Shown here: positions 48,056-58,304 of the stretch, piece after piece
How positions within the stretch are numbered: position 1 is the stretch's first letter
Layout: the number at the start of each line of letters is the position of its first letter
DNA from: Sphingomonas sp. Leaf17
GTDB lineage: Bacteria > Pseudomonadota > Alphaproteobacteria > Sphingomonadales > Sphingomonadaceae
Direction of reading: 5' to 3'
DNA length: 64,000 nt
Assembly (NCBI RefSeq): GCF_001421505.1
Contig: NZ_LMKL01000007.1
Coordinates: 124,001-188,000, forward strand
The notes under the pieces: generated by a model
The model's input: the letters and a program-made list of their open reading frames with translations, nothing else
What the model was told of the DNA's origin: nothing
Database searches by the model: none
Program-made: the position numbers and the translations under genes

Positions 48056-49011
48056 CAGGCGACGGCTTCGAGGCCGCGCGGCAGCTTGAAGGTGACGGTT
48101 TCGGCGGTCGTCTCGACCTCGCGCTCGGTGACCGCATAGCGTTCGCCCAGCTTGGCGACGAGTTCGCGGACCAGCAGTTCGGGCGCGGAAGCGCCGGCGG
48201 TGATTCCCAGTGTGCCGACACCGTCAAGGAACGCCCAGTCGAGGTCGGCGGCGCGCTGGATCAGCCGGGCCGAAATCCCCTCGCGCTCGGCCACTTCGAC
48301 CAGCCGGACCGAGTTGGACGAATTGGGCGCGCCGATCACCAGCATCGCGTCGCACGACGCGGCGATCGCCTTGACCGCCGCCTGCCGGTTCGACGTGGCA
48401 TAGCAGATGTCCTCGCCGCGCGGCGGCTGCATCATCGGGTATTTGTCCTGGAGCGCGGCGACGATGTCGGCGGTGTCGTCGACCGACAGCGTTGTCTGCG
48501 TTAGGAACGCGACGTTGGTCGGATCCGGCACGGTCAGCCGCGCGACGTCCTCGACCGTTTCGACAAGCGTCATCGTACCCTCCGCCACCTGACCGAAGGT
48601 GCCGACGACCTCCGGGTGGCCGGCATGGCCGATGAACACGATGTGGCGACCGGCCATGACCAGCCGTTCGGCCTGCCGGTGGACCTTGGACACCAGCGGG
48701 CAGGTGGCGTCAAGATAGTCGAGGCCACGGCTTTCGGCGTTGGCCGGCACCGATTTGGGCACGCCGTGCGCGGAAAACACGACAGGCGCGCCGTCCGGCA
48801 CCTCGTCCAGTTCCTCGACGAACACCGCGCCCTTGGCCTTCAGGCTGTCGACCACGAACTTGTTGTGGACGATCTCGTGCCGGACGAACACCGGTGCCCC
48901 GTGCTTCTCGATCGCCAGTTCGACGATGCGGATGGCGCGGTCGACACCGGCGCAAAAGCCCCGTGGGGCGGCGATCAACAGCTCTAATGCCGGTTTTTCG
49001 GGTGCGGTCAT
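48055..49011 (-). CDS. ispH: 4-hydroxy-3-methylbut-2-enyl diphosphate reductase
   Basis: Last step of the MEP isoprenoid pathway, giving IPP and DMAPP. 318 residues. The three cluster Cys are in [22 protein letters not shown] and [21 protein letters not shown] binds the diphosphate. Its stop shares one base with the thrB start codon. Confidence 0.95.
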   Translation of the reverse strand: MTAPEKPALELLIAAPRGFCAGVDRAIRIVELAIEKHGAPVFVRHEIVHNKFVVDSLKAKGAVFVEELDEVPDGAPVVFSAHGVPKSVPANAESRGLDYLDATCPLVSKVHRQAERLVMAGRHIVFIGHAGHPEVVGTFGQVAEGTMTLVETVEDVARLTVPDPTNVAFLTQTTLSVDDTADIVAALQDKYPMMQPPRGEDICYATSNRQAAVKAIAASCDAMLVIGAPNSSNSVRLVEVAEREGISARLIQRAADLDWAFLDGVGTLGITAGASAPELLVRELVAKLGERYAVTEREVETTAETVTFKLPRGLEAVA

Positions 49012-49142
49012 GATGGTCAGGGCCTCTACGCGATTGCTTGCGCGTGCGAAAGGCGGTTCCTATGCTATCGCCGATCCGGGGCCGATGCAGATCCGATACG
49101 CATCGTGCCCTTTTTCGTGTGTTCAAAGAAGGTGCGCGCCCC

Positions 49143-49784
49143 GTGAAAGTATCGAATATCGCCGCTCCGCTCGCTGTCGCCGTCATGCTGGCGGGCTGCT
49201 CCAGCAAGGGCGAGCTTGATGCGACCGGTGGCGTGTCCGCGGTGCGCTCGGCCTGTCCGGTGGTGGGCGTGCCCGCCGAAACCGGCGATATCACGCTGTT
49301 CGATCCCGTCACCAGCCGCGATGCGTCCGCGCTGGACGTGACCGCGTTGATGACCAACGTGCGCTCGACCTGCAACGACAGCGGCGAACAGATCGCGACG
49401 ACGGTCACCTTCGACGTCCGAGCCCGCCGCGTTCGCGCCGACGCCGCCCGCGACGTCGTTCTCCCGTATTTCATCACCGTCGTGCGTGGCGGCAGCGCGG
49501 TCGTCGCCAAGCGGATTGGCCGCGTGACCGTCCATTTCGACGCCGGTGAGACGCGGGCCGAGGCCAAGGGTGCCGCGACCAGCTATGTCGCCCGCGCCGC
49601 CGCCACGCTGCCCGCCGACGTGCGCGAACAGCTGACCCGCCGCCGCAAGGCCGGCGATACCGATGCGGCGGTCGATCCGCTGACCCAGCCGGCCGTGCGC
49701 CAGGCCGTGCTGCGCGCCAGTTTCGAGGCGCTGGTCGGGTTCCAGCTGACCAGCGACCAGTTGCAGTACAACGTCACGCGGTAG
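49143..49784 (+). CDS. Putative lipoprotein of unknown function
   Basis: 213 residues from GTG 49143. Signal peptide and lipobox (VMLAGC), then a domain with alternating strands (ATTVTFDVRARRV, VLPYFITVVRGGSAVVAKR, VTVHFDAG) and a helical C-terminus (FEALVGFQLTSDQLQYNVTR). No family is recognised beyond sphingomonad lipoproteins. AAGGTG precedes the GTG; the in-frame upstream region is not supported as coding. Confidence 0.7.
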   Translation: MKVSNIAAPLAVAVMLAGCSSKGELDATGGVSAVRSACPVVGVPAETGDITLFDPVTSRDASALDVTALMTNVRSTCNDSGEQIATTVTFDVRARRVRADAARDVVLPYFITVVRGGSAVVAKRIGRVTVHFDAGETRAEAKGAATSYVARAAATLPADVREQLTRRRKAGDTDAAVDPLTQPAVRQAVLRASFEALVGFQLTSDQLQYNVTR

Positions 49785-49924
49785 GGTCAGGCAATCGGTT
49801 GTATCGGATATTCTTCCACCCACGACCGATTGACAGGGTCGACGGGCGCCGCCAAACGTCGGCGCGTCGATGTCGGGCTGCGGTCCCAGCAAAGCGTTGC
49901 TTTGCTGTGTTCCCATGACCGGCA

Positions 49925-50125
49925 TGGACCCACGCGGGAGAGGCCCTTGAATGGGCCGCCGAAGGAGCAACCGCCCCGGCAATCTCTCAGGCAAACGGAC
50001 CGCGTGGGGCCGCTTCGACACTCTGGAAAGCGTGGCTTCCTGTGGCGGCCACCACCGAAGGGGTAAGCGGATCTGCACAAGCGCAGTCCGCGAAAGCTCT
50101 CAGGTACCGTGACAGAGGGGGTGCC
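49925..50125 (+). promoter_or_regulatory. Tandem glycine riboswitch upstream of gcvT
   Basis: Two glycine aptamers in series. The first (about 49931-50007) has the conserved GGGAGAGGC, CGCCGAAGGAGCAA and CTCTCAGGCAAACGGACCG. The second (about 50015-50125) has ACTCTGGAAAG, CACCGAAGGGGTAAGC, AAGCTCTCAGGTACCGTGACAGAG. A short linker joins them. The end lies about 60 bases before the gcvT start, so glycine should turn on the cleavage operon. The 140 bases between the previous gene and the first aptamer hold no gene. Confidence 0.95.
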
Positions 50126-50185
50126 GAACGCGTTGCGGACCGCTATCGTCCGTGATTGCGCCCCCTGTTGATCCGGAGACCCGCC

Positions 50186-51424
50186 TTGAGCGACCAGACC
50201 ATCCTTGACGCCGACGCCGAGGCGCTGGAAATCCTCACCCTGCCGCTCGATGCCTGGCACCGCGATCGCGGCGCTCGCATGGTCGAGTTCGCCGGCTATC
50301 ACATGCCGATCCAGTATGACGGCATCATGGCCGAGCATCTGTGGACCCGCGAGCATGCCGGCCTGTTCGACGTCAGCCACATGGGCCAGCTGCTGCTGAC
50401 CACGACCACCGCCGGCACCGATGTCGCCGCCGCGATCGAGACGGTGTTGCCGGGCGACGTGAAGGGGCTGGGCGAAGGGCGGATGCGCTATTCGCTGCTG
50501 CTGGCCGACGATGGCGGGATCCTCGACGACCTGATGGTCACGCGCCTGCCGCTGGACCATCCGTTCGGCACCGCCGGCGAGTATTTCGATGCCGATGCGC
50601 CCTGGGCGACCGGCCCGGCCGAGGCCAACACCAGTGCGGCCTATTACATGGTCGTCAACGGCGCGACGAAGTTCGACGACGTGTCCTATCTGCTTGACGT
50701 GCTGGGCGACGACGTGACCATCAACATGATGGACGATCAGGCGCTGCTCGCGTTGCAGGGGCCGAAGGCGGTCGACGTACTGTCCGCGCTGGTGCCCGGC
50801 GTCGAGGCGCTGACCTTCATGACCGCCGGCGCGTTCGAATGGGCGGGCGTGCCGCTGTGGATCAGCCGGTCGGGCTACACGGGTGAGGACGGCTACGAGA
50901 TTTCGGTGCCCGCCGACCAGGTCACCGCCTTCGCCGATGCGCTGATGACGAACGACGCGGTCCGGCCGATCGGCCTTGGTGCGCGCGATTCGCTGCGGCT
51001 GGAGGCGGGGCTGCCGCTCTACGGCCACGACCTGACCCCTGCGATCACGCCGGTGATGGCCGACCTCGGCTTCGCGCTGTCGAAGCGCCGTCGGGAGGCT
51101 GCCGATTTCGCCGGAGCCGCCCGCATCCTCGCCGAACGCGAGGCTGGCCCTGAAACAAAGCGTGTCGGCCTGCTGATCGAGGGACGCCAGCCGCTGCGCG
51201 AGGGCGCGGGCGTGATTGGCGCCGATGGCGCGCAGGTCGGTGCGCTGACCAGCGGCGGCTTTGCGCCGACGCTCGGCGCGCCGATCGCGATGGCCTATGT
51301 CCCGCTGGCGCTGTCCAGGCCCGGCACCCGTATCGAGATCGCGCAACGCGGCAAGGTCCATACCGCGACCGTCACCGCGATGCCGTTCGTTCCCCACCGC
51401 TATGTCCGCGCAGGAGGCAAGTGA
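50186..51424 (+). CDS. gcvT: Glycine cleavage system T protein (aminomethyltransferase)
   Basis: Moves the aminomethyl carbon from lipoyl-GcvH to tetrahydrofolate. 412 residues. [31 protein letters not shown] and [14 protein letters not shown] are GcvT signatures; [19 protein letters not shown] lies in the folate domain. The start is read as TTG 50186 with GGAG 9 bases upstream; no ATG gives a sensible N-terminus. First gene of the riboswitch-controlled operon. A region of about 25 residues near 130 is longer than in E. coli GcvT. Confidence 0.93.
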   Translation: MSDQTILDADAEALEILTLPLDAWHRDRGARMVEFAGYHMPIQYDGIMAEHLWTREHAGLFDVSHMGQLLLTTTTAGTDVAAAIETVLPGDVKGLGEGRMRYSLLLADDGGILDDLMVTRLPLDHPFGTAGEYFDADAPWATGPAEANTSAAYYMVVNGATKFDDVSYLLDVLGDDVTINMMDDQALLALQGPKAVDVLSALVPGVEALTFMTAGAFEWAGVPLWISRSGYTGEDGYEISVPADQVTAFADALMTNDAVRPIGLGARDSLRLEAGLPLYGHDLTPAITPVMADLGFALSKRRREAADFAGAARILAEREAGPETKRVGLLIEGRQPLREGAGVIGADGAQVGALTSGGFAPTLGAPIAMAYVPLALSRPGTRIEIAQRGKVHTATVTAMPFVPHRYVRAGGK

Positions 51425-51795
51425 TGAGCCGTTACTTTACCGAAGACCATGAATGGATCGACCTCGACGGCGAGGTCGGCACCGTCGGCATCAGCGAATA
51501 TGCGCAAGGCCAGCTGGGCGACATCGTGTTCGTCGACGTGCCCGAAGAGGGCAAGCAGCTGACCAAGGGTGATGAGGCCGCCGTGGTTGAATCGGTCAAG
51601 GCCGCGTCGGACGTCTATTCGCCCGTCTCCGGCACCGTGATTGAGGGCAACGCCGCGCTCGCCGACGAACCCAGCCTCGTCAATTCCGACCCGGAAGCGG
51701 AAGGCTGGTTCTACAAAATCACGCTGACCGACCCGGCGGAAGTTGAGGAGCTGATGGATGAAGTCGCCTATGCGAGCTTCGTCGCGAAACTCTGA
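51424..51795 (+). CDS. gcvH: Glycine cleavage system H protein
   Basis: Lipoylated carrier between the P, T and L proteins. 123 residues. [20 protein letters not shown] at the start and [17 protein letters not shown] with the lipoyl-Lys. AGGAGG 7-12 bases upstream of ATG 51424 marks the start, which shares one base with the gcvT stop. The gcvPA frame begins inside its last 40 bases. Confidence 0.95.
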   Translation: MSRYFTEDHEWIDLDGEVGTVGISEYAQGQLGDIVFVDVPEEGKQLTKGDEAAVVESVKAASDVYSPVSGTVIEGNAALADEPSLVNSDPEAEGWFYKITLTDPAEVEELMDEVAYASFVAKL

Positions 51796-53242
51796 CGTAA
51801 ATCTCCCCTCCCGCTCGCGGGAGGGGTTGGGGGAGGGGCCGCTCCAGCGGACGCCCAAACCGACGGTCCTGATCGACCGGGGCACGCTGAAGATCGGCGA
51901 CATCTTCGTCGTCGGTGCCGAAAGCGGCAAGGTGATCGGCGCATCGTCGATCGACGACCTGTTCGTCGATGTGCCCGAAGCCGCGCGGCTCGACGGGCCA
52001 ATCCGCGACCTGCCGAACCACGCGTCCGAAATGGCGGTCGAGCGGCACATGACCGCCCTGTCGCGTCAGAACATGACGGCGGGCGACGGCCCGTTCTTCC
52101 TCGGCTGCGGTGCGTACAAGCATCATGTGCCCGCCAGCGTCGATCACCTGATCCAGCGCGGCGAGTTCCTGACCGCCTACACGCCGTACCAGCCCGAGAT
52201 CGCGCAGGGCACACTGCAGATGCTGTTCGAGTTCCAGACGCAGGTCGCGCGGCTGCTGGGCACCGACGTCGCCAATGCGTCGATGTATGACGGGTCGACG
52301 GCCTGCTGGGAGGCGATCGGCATGGCCCGGCGCATCACCAAGCGCGGCAAGGCGATCCTGTCGTCGGGCCTGCACCCGCATTACGTCTCGGTCGCAAAAA
52401 CCATGGCGAAATATACCGGCGACGTGCTCGACACCGCCGCGCCGACGCTGGAGGCCGGCACCGACCTCGACCGGCTGATCGCGACGATCGACGACGAAAC
52501 CAGCTGCGTCGTGGTGCAATATCCCGACATCCTCGGCCGCACCGCCGATCTGAGGCCGCTGGCCGATGCCGCCCATGCGAAGAAGGCGCTGCTGATCGCG
52601 GTCGTGACCGAGCCGGTCGCGCTGGGGGCGATCCGGTCGCCGGGCGAAATGGACGCCGACATCGTCGTCGGAGAGGGCCAGTCGCTTGGCGTCGGCCTTC
52701 AGTTCGGCGGGCCGTATGTCGGTCTGATGGGCTGCAAGGACAAATATATCCGCCAGATGCCCGGGCGCTTCTGCGGCCAGACGGTCGATGCCGATGGCCG
52801 GCGCGGCTTCGTGCTGACGCTGTCGACGCGTGAGCAGCATATCCGCCGCGAAAAGGCGACGTCGAACATCTGCACCAATTCCGGCCTGTGTGCGCTGGCC
52901 TTCTCGGTGCACATGACCCTGCTGGGTGAGGCGGGCCTGCGCCGCTTGGCCGAGGTCAATCATGCCGGCGCGGTCGCCGCCGCCGACCGTCTGGCGCAGG
53001 TGCCGGGCGTGCGGCTGGTCAACGACAGCTTCTTCAACGAATTCACGCTGGATCTCGGGCAGGAGGCGCGGCCGATCGTCCGGGCGCTGGCCGACAAGGG
53101 CATCCTGGCCGGCGTATCGCTCGGCCGGCTGTATCCGGGCGAGGACGCACTGGCGAACGGGCTGGTCGTCGCGGTGACCGAGACGACGACTCCTGAGGAT
53201 GTGGACGCGCTGGCGACGGCGCTTGGCGAGGTGCTGGCATGA
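51758..53242 (+). CDS. gcvPA: Glycine dehydrogenase (decarboxylating) subunit 1, chimeric 5' end
   Basis: Alpha-like subunit of the split P protein, which decarboxylates glycine with GcvPB. The body from about 51935 is a normal GcvPA ([69 protein letters not shown]). The usual first 17 or so residues are missing. In their place the open frame runs back through a 72-base stretch reading [20 protein letters not shown] (IF-2-like), a GC palindrome, and the end of gcvH. Possible starts are ATG 51758 (494 residues), ATG 51770, TTG 51827 and GTG 51932 (436 residues). The start is therefore uncertain, and activity may be affected. Confidence 0.85.
   Translation: MKSPMRASSRNSDVNLPSRSREGLGEGPLQRTPKPTVLIDRGTLKIGDIFVVGAESGKVIGASSIDDLFVDVPEAARLDGPIRDLPNHASEMAVERHMTALSRQNMTAGDGPFFLGCGAYKHHVPASVDHLIQRGEFLTAYTPYQPEIAQGTLQMLFEFQTQVARLLGTDVANASMYDGSTACWEAIGMARRITKRGKAILSSGLHPHYVSVAKTMAKYTGDVLDTAAPTLEAGTDLDRLIATIDDETSCVVVQYPDILGRTADLRPLADAAHAKKALLIAVVTEPVALGAIRSPGEMDADIVVGEGQSLGVGLQFGGPYVGLMGCKDKYIRQMPGRFCGQTVDADGRRGFVLTLSTREQHIRREKATSNICTNSGLCALAFSVHMTLLGEAGLRRLAEVNHAGAVAAADRLAQVPGVRLVNDSFFNEFTLDLGQEARPIVRALADKGILAGVSLGRLYPGEDALANGLVVAVTETTTPEDVDALATALGEVLA
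51800..51838. repeat. GC palindrome at the gcvPA junction
   Basis: CTCCCCTCCCGC / GCGGGAGGGG forms a stem, followed by TTGGGGGAGGGGCC. This sequence is a frequent intergenic repeat in sphingomonads. Here it sits 5 bases after the gcvH stop and directly before the IF-2-like segment. Confidence 0.7.
51863..51934 (+). other. IF-2 (infB)-like fragment fused to gcvPA
   Basis: Twenty-four codons in the gcvPA frame translate as [20 protein letters not shown] followed by SGKV. This matches domain II of translation initiation factor IF-2, which in sphingomonads reads [23 protein letters not shown] before RAL. The GcvPA sequence resumes at the Val of this segment (VIGASSIDD). The assignment rests on memory of IF-2 sequences. 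Confidence 0.7.
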
Positions 53243-54813
53243 CGATCAACCAGAGCGGCTGGCGCCCCGAGCGCCCGGAATCGAATACCGATGCGGTTCC
53301 CGCAAGCTTCACCGGCAACAAGGCGCTGATGCTGGAGGAGGCGCTGATCTTTGAGATCGGCGATACCAGCACGACGGGTGTGGACATCGCCGGTGCAACC
53401 GGTTGCGCGTCGCGGCTAGGCTGCCTCGCCCGCACCGCGCCGATCGGCCTTCCCGGCCTGTCGGAGCCGGAAACGGTCCGGCATTACACCCGCCTCAGCC
53501 GTCAGAATTACGCGATCGACCTGGGGCTGTTTCCGCTCGGCTCGTGCACGATGAAGCACAATCCGCGCCTGAACGAGAAGATGGCGCGGCTGCCCGGTTT
53601 CGCCGACGTCCACCCGCTTCAGCCGGTCGATACGGTGCAGGGGGCGCTTGGCGTCATCAACGAACTGGCGGTCTGGCTCATCAAACTGACCGGCATGCAC
53701 GGCGTCGCGATGAGTCCCAAGGCGGGCGCGCATGGCGAATTGTGCGGCATGTTGTGCATCAAGGCGGCGCTGGAAAAGCGCGGCGAGGGGCATCGCAAGG
53801 TCGTGCTGGTGCCTGAAAGCGCGCACGGCACCAACCCGGCGACCGCCGCGTTCGCCGGCTTCACGGTCGAGGATATTCCCGCCAATGCGGCCGGGCGGAT
53901 CGACACCGACGCGCTGAAGGCCCGGCTTGGTCCCGATGTCGCGGCGGTGATGATTACCAACCCCAACACCTGCGGGTTGTTCGAGCGCGACCTGAAGGAG
54001 ATTTCCGACGCGGTCCACGCCGTCGGCGGCTATGTCTATTGCGACGGTGCGAACTTCAACGCGATCGTCGGCCGTGTGCGCCCCGGCGACCTTGGCGTCG
54101 ATGCGATGCACATCAACCTGCACAAGACCTTCTCTACCCCGCATGGCGGCGGCGGCCCCGGCTCCGGCCCGGTGGTGCTGTCGGAGGCGCTCAGCCCCTT
54201 CGGCCCGCTGCCCTTCACCACGCGCGACGCGGAAGGCCATTTCCAGCTGATCGAGGAGGAAACGGCCGGCGACGATCATCCCGACACGTTCGGGCGGATG
54301 ACCGCGTTCCACGGCCAGATGGGCATGTTCACCCGCGCGCTGACCTATATCCTCAGCCACGGCGCGGACGGTCTGCGCCAGGTCGCCGAGGACGCGGTGC
54401 TGAACGCCAACTACATCCTGCGCAGTCTGGAAACCACGCTCGACGCGCCGTTCGCGGAGTCCGGGCCGTGCATGCACGAGGCGATCTTCAGCGACCACGG
54501 CCTTGCCGCCGGCTTCTCGACGATCGACATCGCCAAGGGGCTGATCGACGAGGGCTTCCACCCAATGACGATGTATTTCCCGCTGGTCGTCCACGGCGCG
54601 ATGCTGGTCGAGCCGACCGAGACCGAGAGCAAGGCGGCACTGGACCAGTTCATCGGCGCGCTGCGGTCGGTGGCGGAACGGGCCAAGGCGGGCGACGCCG
54701 CGCTGAAGACCGCGCCGCATTTCGCGCCGCGCAGCCGGCTGGATGAAACGCTGGCGGCGCGCAAGCCCGTACTGGCCTATCGCGAACCGCCGATGGCGGC
54801 TGCCGCGGAATAG
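53239..54813 (+). CDS. gcvPB: Glycine dehydrogenase (decarboxylating) subunit 2
   Basis: PLP-carrying subunit of the split P protein. 524 residues. INLHKTFSTPHGGGGPGSGP holds the PLP Lys; FPLGSCTMKHNPRLNEKMA, HGTNPATAAFAGF and GANFNAIVG are conserved. Its start overlaps the gcvPA stop by 4 bases, so the stoichiometry of the two depends on translation through gcvPA, whose start is disturbed. The C-terminal tail matches family length. Confidence 0.95.
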   Translation: MTINQSGWRPERPESNTDAVPASFTGNKALMLEEALIFEIGDTSTTGVDIAGATGCASRLGCLARTAPIGLPGLSEPETVRHYTRLSRQNYAIDLGLFPLGSCTMKHNPRLNEKMARLPGFADVHPLQPVDTVQGALGVINELAVWLIKLTGMHGVAMSPKAGAHGELCGMLCIKAALEKRGEGHRKVVLVPESAHGTNPATAAFAGFTVEDIPANAAGRIDTDALKARLGPDVAAVMITNPNTCGLFERDLKEISDAVHAVGGYVYCDGANFNAIVGRVRPGDLGVDAMHINLHKTFSTPHGGGGPGSGPVVLSEALSPFGPLPFTTRDAEGHFQLIEEETAGDDHPDTFGRMTAFHGQMGMFTRALTYILSHGADGLRQVAEDAVLNANYILRSLETTLDAPFAESGPCMHEAIFSDHGLAAGFSTIDIAKGLIDEGFHPMTMYFPLVVHGAMLVEPTETESKAALDQFIGALRSVAERAKAGDAALKTAPHFAPRSRLDETLAARKPVLAYREPPMAAAAE

Positions 54814-54827
54814 CACTGGACGACCAT

Positions 54828-54861
54828 CCCCCTGCCCGACGATAGACGGTGGGGCAGGGGG
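54828..54861 (+). terminator. Hairpin after gcvPB
   Basis: CCCCCTGCCC / GGGCAGGGGG, a 10-bp stem with a 14-base loop, lies between the gcvPB stop and the next start. There is no T run, and its right arm also serves as the G-rich ribosome binding site of the next gene. Confidence 0.5.
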
Positions 54862-54867
54862 ACGCGC

Positions 54868-55386
54868 ATGCAGCCGGGACAGACCGATACACTTATCACC
54901 TACGCGATCAGCGCCGTGGTCATCGCCGTGGTGTTTGCGATCCGCTGGAAACGGATGAGCCGGGTCCGGCCGTTGAAGGTCGAGCGGCTGTGGATCTTCC
55001 CCACCCTGTATGCGGCGGTCGCCGTCTATCTGTTCGTACGGTTTCCACCGGTCGGTTTCGGCTGGCTGTTCTGCACCGTCGCGCTGGTGCTGGGGGCCGG
55101 GCTGGGGTGGCAGCGCGGCAAGCTGATGCGGATCACGGTGGATCCGGTGACGCGCAGTCTCAGCCAGACGTCGTCGCCAGCCGCGATCCTGTTCCTGCTG
55201 GTGCTGGTCGTCCTTCGCTTCGGCGCGCGCGAGGTGGCGACGACCAGCGCGCTGCACCTGAACGCGATGGCGATGACCGACATGCTGGTCGCGCTCGCGC
55301 TTGGCCTGTTCACGATGCAGCGGCTGGAAATGTATCTACGCGCGCGGCGGATGCTGGCGATGATCGGGGTGCCGACCTTTCGGTAA
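54868..55386 (+). CDS. CcdC-like (DUF1453) membrane protein
   Basis: 172 residues with four or five hydrophobic segments (near 9-25, 44-60, 66-80, 105-120 and 135-150). The layout and the motif IRWKRMSRVRPLKVERLWIF resemble the CcdC/DUF1453 family of small membrane proteins, of unknown function. GGGGGA precedes the ATG. It is convergent with the DMT transporter gene, with only one base between the stops. Confidence 0.7.
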   Translation: MQPGQTDTLITYAISAVVIAVVFAIRWKRMSRVRPLKVERLWIFPTLYAAVAVYLFVRFPPVGFGWLFCTVALVLGAGLGWQRGKLMRITVDPVTRSLSQTSSPAAILFLLVLVVLRFGAREVATTSALHLNAMAMTDMLVALALGLFTMQRLEMYLRARRMLAMIGVPTFR

Positions 55387-55387
55387 C

Positions 55388-56299
55388 CTATTCGCCAACG
55401 ATCGCGGCGTCGGTTTCGGCCCGACGTCGGGCCTGCTCGCGCCAGACGATATACAGCCCGCTGGCCACGATCACCGGCGCGCCCAGCCAGGTCGCCTGCG
55501 CCGGCACCGCGCCGAACAGCAGAAAGCCGTACAGCGTCGCCCAGATCAGGCTGGAATAGTCCATCGGCACGACCACCGACACCGGCCCCCGGCGCAGCGC
55601 GGCGGTCAGCGCGATCTGTCCCATCCCGCCAAGCAACCCCATGCCGAACAGGACCGCCCACACCCGCGGCGGATGCGGTTGCAGGGAGAAGGCGTAGGCG
55701 ATCCCGAGCGGCAGCAGCGACAGGGTGGAGAACCAGAACACGGTCGTCGTGGCGCTCTCGGTCCGCCCGATCTGCCGCAGCAGGATCGACACCAGGGCGG
55801 CCAGCGACGCGGCGATCAGCCCCAGTACGGTGCCGACCAGCGGAAACTGGCCCGATCCCGGCTGCGCGACGATCAGTACCCCTGCGAATCCGACCAGCAC
55901 CGCGCCCCAGCGATGCCAGCCGGTCGGCTCGCGCAGCAGCACCGCGCCCAGGATCGTCGCGAAGATCGGCACCGTGAACTGCAACGTCGTCGCCTCGGCC
56001 AGCGGCAGGAGCATGAGCGAGGAAAACATGCACGCCATGCTCGACAGGCCGACGACCGCGCGGCGGACATGCGCGCCGATCCGCAGCGTGCGGATCGTGG
56101 CGATACCCGGCCCGGCCAGGATCACGCCGGTCACCAGCACCGACGCGCCCAGCTGGCGGAAGAACAGCACCTCGGGCAGCGACGCGCCCATCGTCTCGGC
56201 CAGCTTGATGAGCGCACCCATGCTCGCCAGGAAGAACACCGACAGCAGGCGTAGCGCGATCGCTGGCAGGATCCGGTCATGGGAGGCGGGGGCGGGCAT
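55388..56299 (-). CDS. DMT superfamily (EamA) transporter
   Basis: 303 residues with about ten membrane helices in two EamA repeats; the first repeat contains SMGALIKLAETMGASLPEVL and FFRQ, the second AALVSILLRQIGRTES. The family exports amino acids, nucleobases or other metabolites; the substrate is not evident. ATG 56299 is preferred over GTG 56335. It is divergent from proS with 92 bases between. Confidence 0.85.
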   Translation of the reverse strand: MPAPASHDRILPAIALRLLSVFFLASMGALIKLAETMGASLPEVLFFRQLGASVLVTGVILAGPGIATIRTLRIGAHVRRAVVGLSSMACMFSSLMLLPLAEATTLQFTVPIFATILGAVLLREPTGWHRWGAVLVGFAGVLIVAQPGSGQFPLVGTVLGLIAASLAALVSILLRQIGRTESATTTVFWFSTLSLLPLGIAYAFSLQPHPPRVWAVLFGMGLLGGMGQIALTAALRRGPVSVVVPMDYSSLIWATLYGFLLFGAVPAQATWLGAPVIVASGLYIVWREQARRRAETDAAIVGE

Positions 56300-56391
56300 G
56301 GGGCGGCTGTAGCGCGGGCGTGGCGGGTCCGACACCCCCGGCGCAGCCGAAGGGGTGACGCCGCGCCTGCGCCGCGCTATCCGCTGCCCCT

Positions 56392-57924
56392 ATGAAACAT
56401 GCGCTCCCCGTCACCCGCGAAGCGGACTTCTCCGCCTGGTATCAATCCGTCATCGCCGAGGCCGATCTGGCCGAGGAGTCCGGCGTGCGCGGCTGCATGG
56501 TCATCCGCCCATGGGGCTATGGTATCTGGGAGCGGATCCAGCGGCTGCTCGACGACCGGATCAAGGCGACGGGGCATGAGAACTGTTACTTCCCGCTGTT
56601 CATCCCGCTGTCCTACTTCGAGAAGGAAGCCGAGCATGTCGATGGTTTCGCCAAGGAGATGGCGGTCGTCACGCATCACCGGCTGAAGGCCGACGCGTAT
56701 GGCAAGCTGGTCCCCGATCCCGACGCCAAGCTGGAGGAGCCGTTGGTAGTGCGGCCGACGTCGGAAACCGTGATCGGCGCGGCGTTCGCGCGCTGGGTCC
56801 AGTCGTGGCGCGACCTGCCGGTGCTCATCAACCAGTGGGCGAACGTCGTCCGCTGGGAAATGCGGACCCGTATGTTCCTGCGCACCAGCGAGTTCCTCTG
56901 GCAGGAGGGGCACACCGCCCATGCCACGCCGCAAGAGGCGCGCGAGGAAACGCTGAAGATGCTGGAGGTTTATCGCTCGTTCGCCGAGGATTGCCTGGGC
57001 CTGCACGTCATCGCCGGCGAGAAGCCGGAGAATGAGCGCTTCCCGGGTGCGGTCGCGACCTACAGCATCGAGGCGATGATGCAGGATGGCAAGGCGCTGC
57101 AAGCCGGCACCTCGCACTTCCTCGGCACCAATTTCGCGAACGCGCAGAACATCCGGTTCCAGAACAGTGAAGGCCAGTTCGAGCTGGCGAACACGACCAG
57201 CTGGGGCGTGTCGACGCGGATGATCGGTGGCGTCATCATGGTCCATGGCGACGACGACGGCCTGCGCGTGCCGCCGATGATCGCGCCGTGGCAGGTGGTG
57301 ATCGTGCCGATGTTGCGCGACCAGCCCGAGGACGAGGCCATCGTCGCCTATTGCCGCGATCTGCAAAAGGCGCTGGCCGGACAAGCTGCGCTGGGCGAGC
57401 CGGTCCGCGCGCTGCTCGACCTGAAGCCCGCCAAGTCCGCGACCAAGCGCTGGGGCTGGGTCAAGAAGGGCGCGCCGGTGATCGTCGAGGTCGGCGGCCG
57501 CGACGTGGCGGGCGGCAACGTGTCGGTGCTGCGCCGCGACCGGCTGTACAAGGAGGGTGGCAAACTCGACAGCGCAATCCTGCCGAAGGATACGCTGGTC
57601 GCCGACATCGCCATGACGCTGACCGAGATCCAGGACACGCTGCACAGTCAGTCGGTCGAGCGGCTGCGCGCGAACATCACGCCGGTCGATGACTGGGCCG
57701 GCGTCGTCGCGCATTTCGCCGAGGGCATCCGCAATCCGGGCTGGGTCGATATCCGCTGGTCGAAGCCGACCGGCGCGGCGCTGGACACTGTGGTCGAGCG
57801 GTTGAAGGCGTTGAAGCTGACCATCCGCAACGCGCCCGTCGCCCAGACCGGTTGCGACGAGGGGCCTTGCATCTTCACCGGCGAACCGGCGGTGGAGCGC
57901 GTGCTGGTGGGCCGGGCCTACTGA
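56392..57924 (+). CDS. proS: Proline--tRNA ligase, archaeal/eukaryal type
   Basis: 510 residues. Class II motifs: [20 protein letters not shown] (motif 2) and [19 protein letters not shown] (motif 3). [17 protein letters not shown] start ([15 protein letters not shown]), [20 protein letters not shown] and [13 protein letters not shown] match the ProS type 3 found in archaea, eukaryotes and some bacteria. There is no inserted editing domain between motifs 2 and 3, and the protein ends in Tyr (VGRAY) as these enzymes do. The short alphaproteobacterial ProRS looks quite different at its N-terminus. Whether a second proS exists cannot be seen here. Confidence 0.92.
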   Translation: MKHALPVTREADFSAWYQSVIAEADLAEESGVRGCMVIRPWGYGIWERIQRLLDDRIKATGHENCYFPLFIPLSYFEKEAEHVDGFAKEMAVVTHHRLKADAYGKLVPDPDAKLEEPLVVRPTSETVIGAAFARWVQSWRDLPVLINQWANVVRWEMRTRMFLRTSEFLWQEGHTAHATPQEAREETLKMLEVYRSFAEDCLGLHVIAGEKPENERFPGAVATYSIEAMMQDGKALQAGTSHFLGTNFANAQNIRFQNSEGQFELANTTSWGVSTRMIGGVIMVHGDDDGLRVPPMIAPWQVVIVPMLRDQPEDEAIVAYCRDLQKALAGQAALGEPVRALLDLKPAKSATKRWGWVKKGAPVIVEVGGRDVAGGNVSVLRRDRLYKEGGKLDSAILPKDTLVADIAMTLTEIQDTLHSQSVERLRANITPVDDWAGVVAHFAEGIRNPGWVDIRWSKPTGAALDTVVERLKALKLTIRNAPVAQTGCDEGPCIFTGEPAVERVLVGRAY

Positions 57925-57983
57925 TCGTCCCAGCGCGCCCATGCGGTCGGCTGGTTTACGCCTTGCTAACCGTTGCATCCTAA

Positions 57984-58304
57984 ATGGATGTAATGATTTT
58001 CGGGTCGCGTGTGGATGGTGTGGCCCTGGTGGCGGGTCAGGTGATGCTGGTCGCGATCGGGCTGCTTGTGCTTGGGCTGTTCCCACCGGCGGTCGGCCGG
58101 ATGCTGCTGGTGCCGGTGACGGATCGGGGCAGGGCGCACATCCTGTCGCACGCGCTGACGGCCGGGGCCGCCCTTGTCGGACGCGGGCCGATCGACGGCA
58201 GCTATGTCGTCTACGGCGAACGTTCCCGCATCGCGCCCACGCTTTACGACGACGGAGTCATGGCGCTCGCGGGTTCGGCCCCGCTTTGTGGGACGGCCTC
58301 GTGA
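57984..58304 (+). CDS. Small protein coupled to chemoreceptor gene
   Basis: 106 residues: one hydrophobic segment ([21 protein letters not shown]) then a soluble part with [11 protein letters not shown] and [15 protein letters not shown]. Similar short proteins occur beside sphingomonad methyl-accepting proteins, function unknown. The TGA stop and the next ATG share one base (TGATG), a sign of translational coupling. The start codon has no clear ribosome binding site. Confidence 0.6.
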   Translation: MDVMIFGSRVDGVALVAGQVMLVAIGLLVLGLFPPAVGRMLLVPVTDRGRAHILSHALTAGAALVGRGPIDGSYVVYGERSRIAPTLYDDGVMALAGSAPLCGTAS

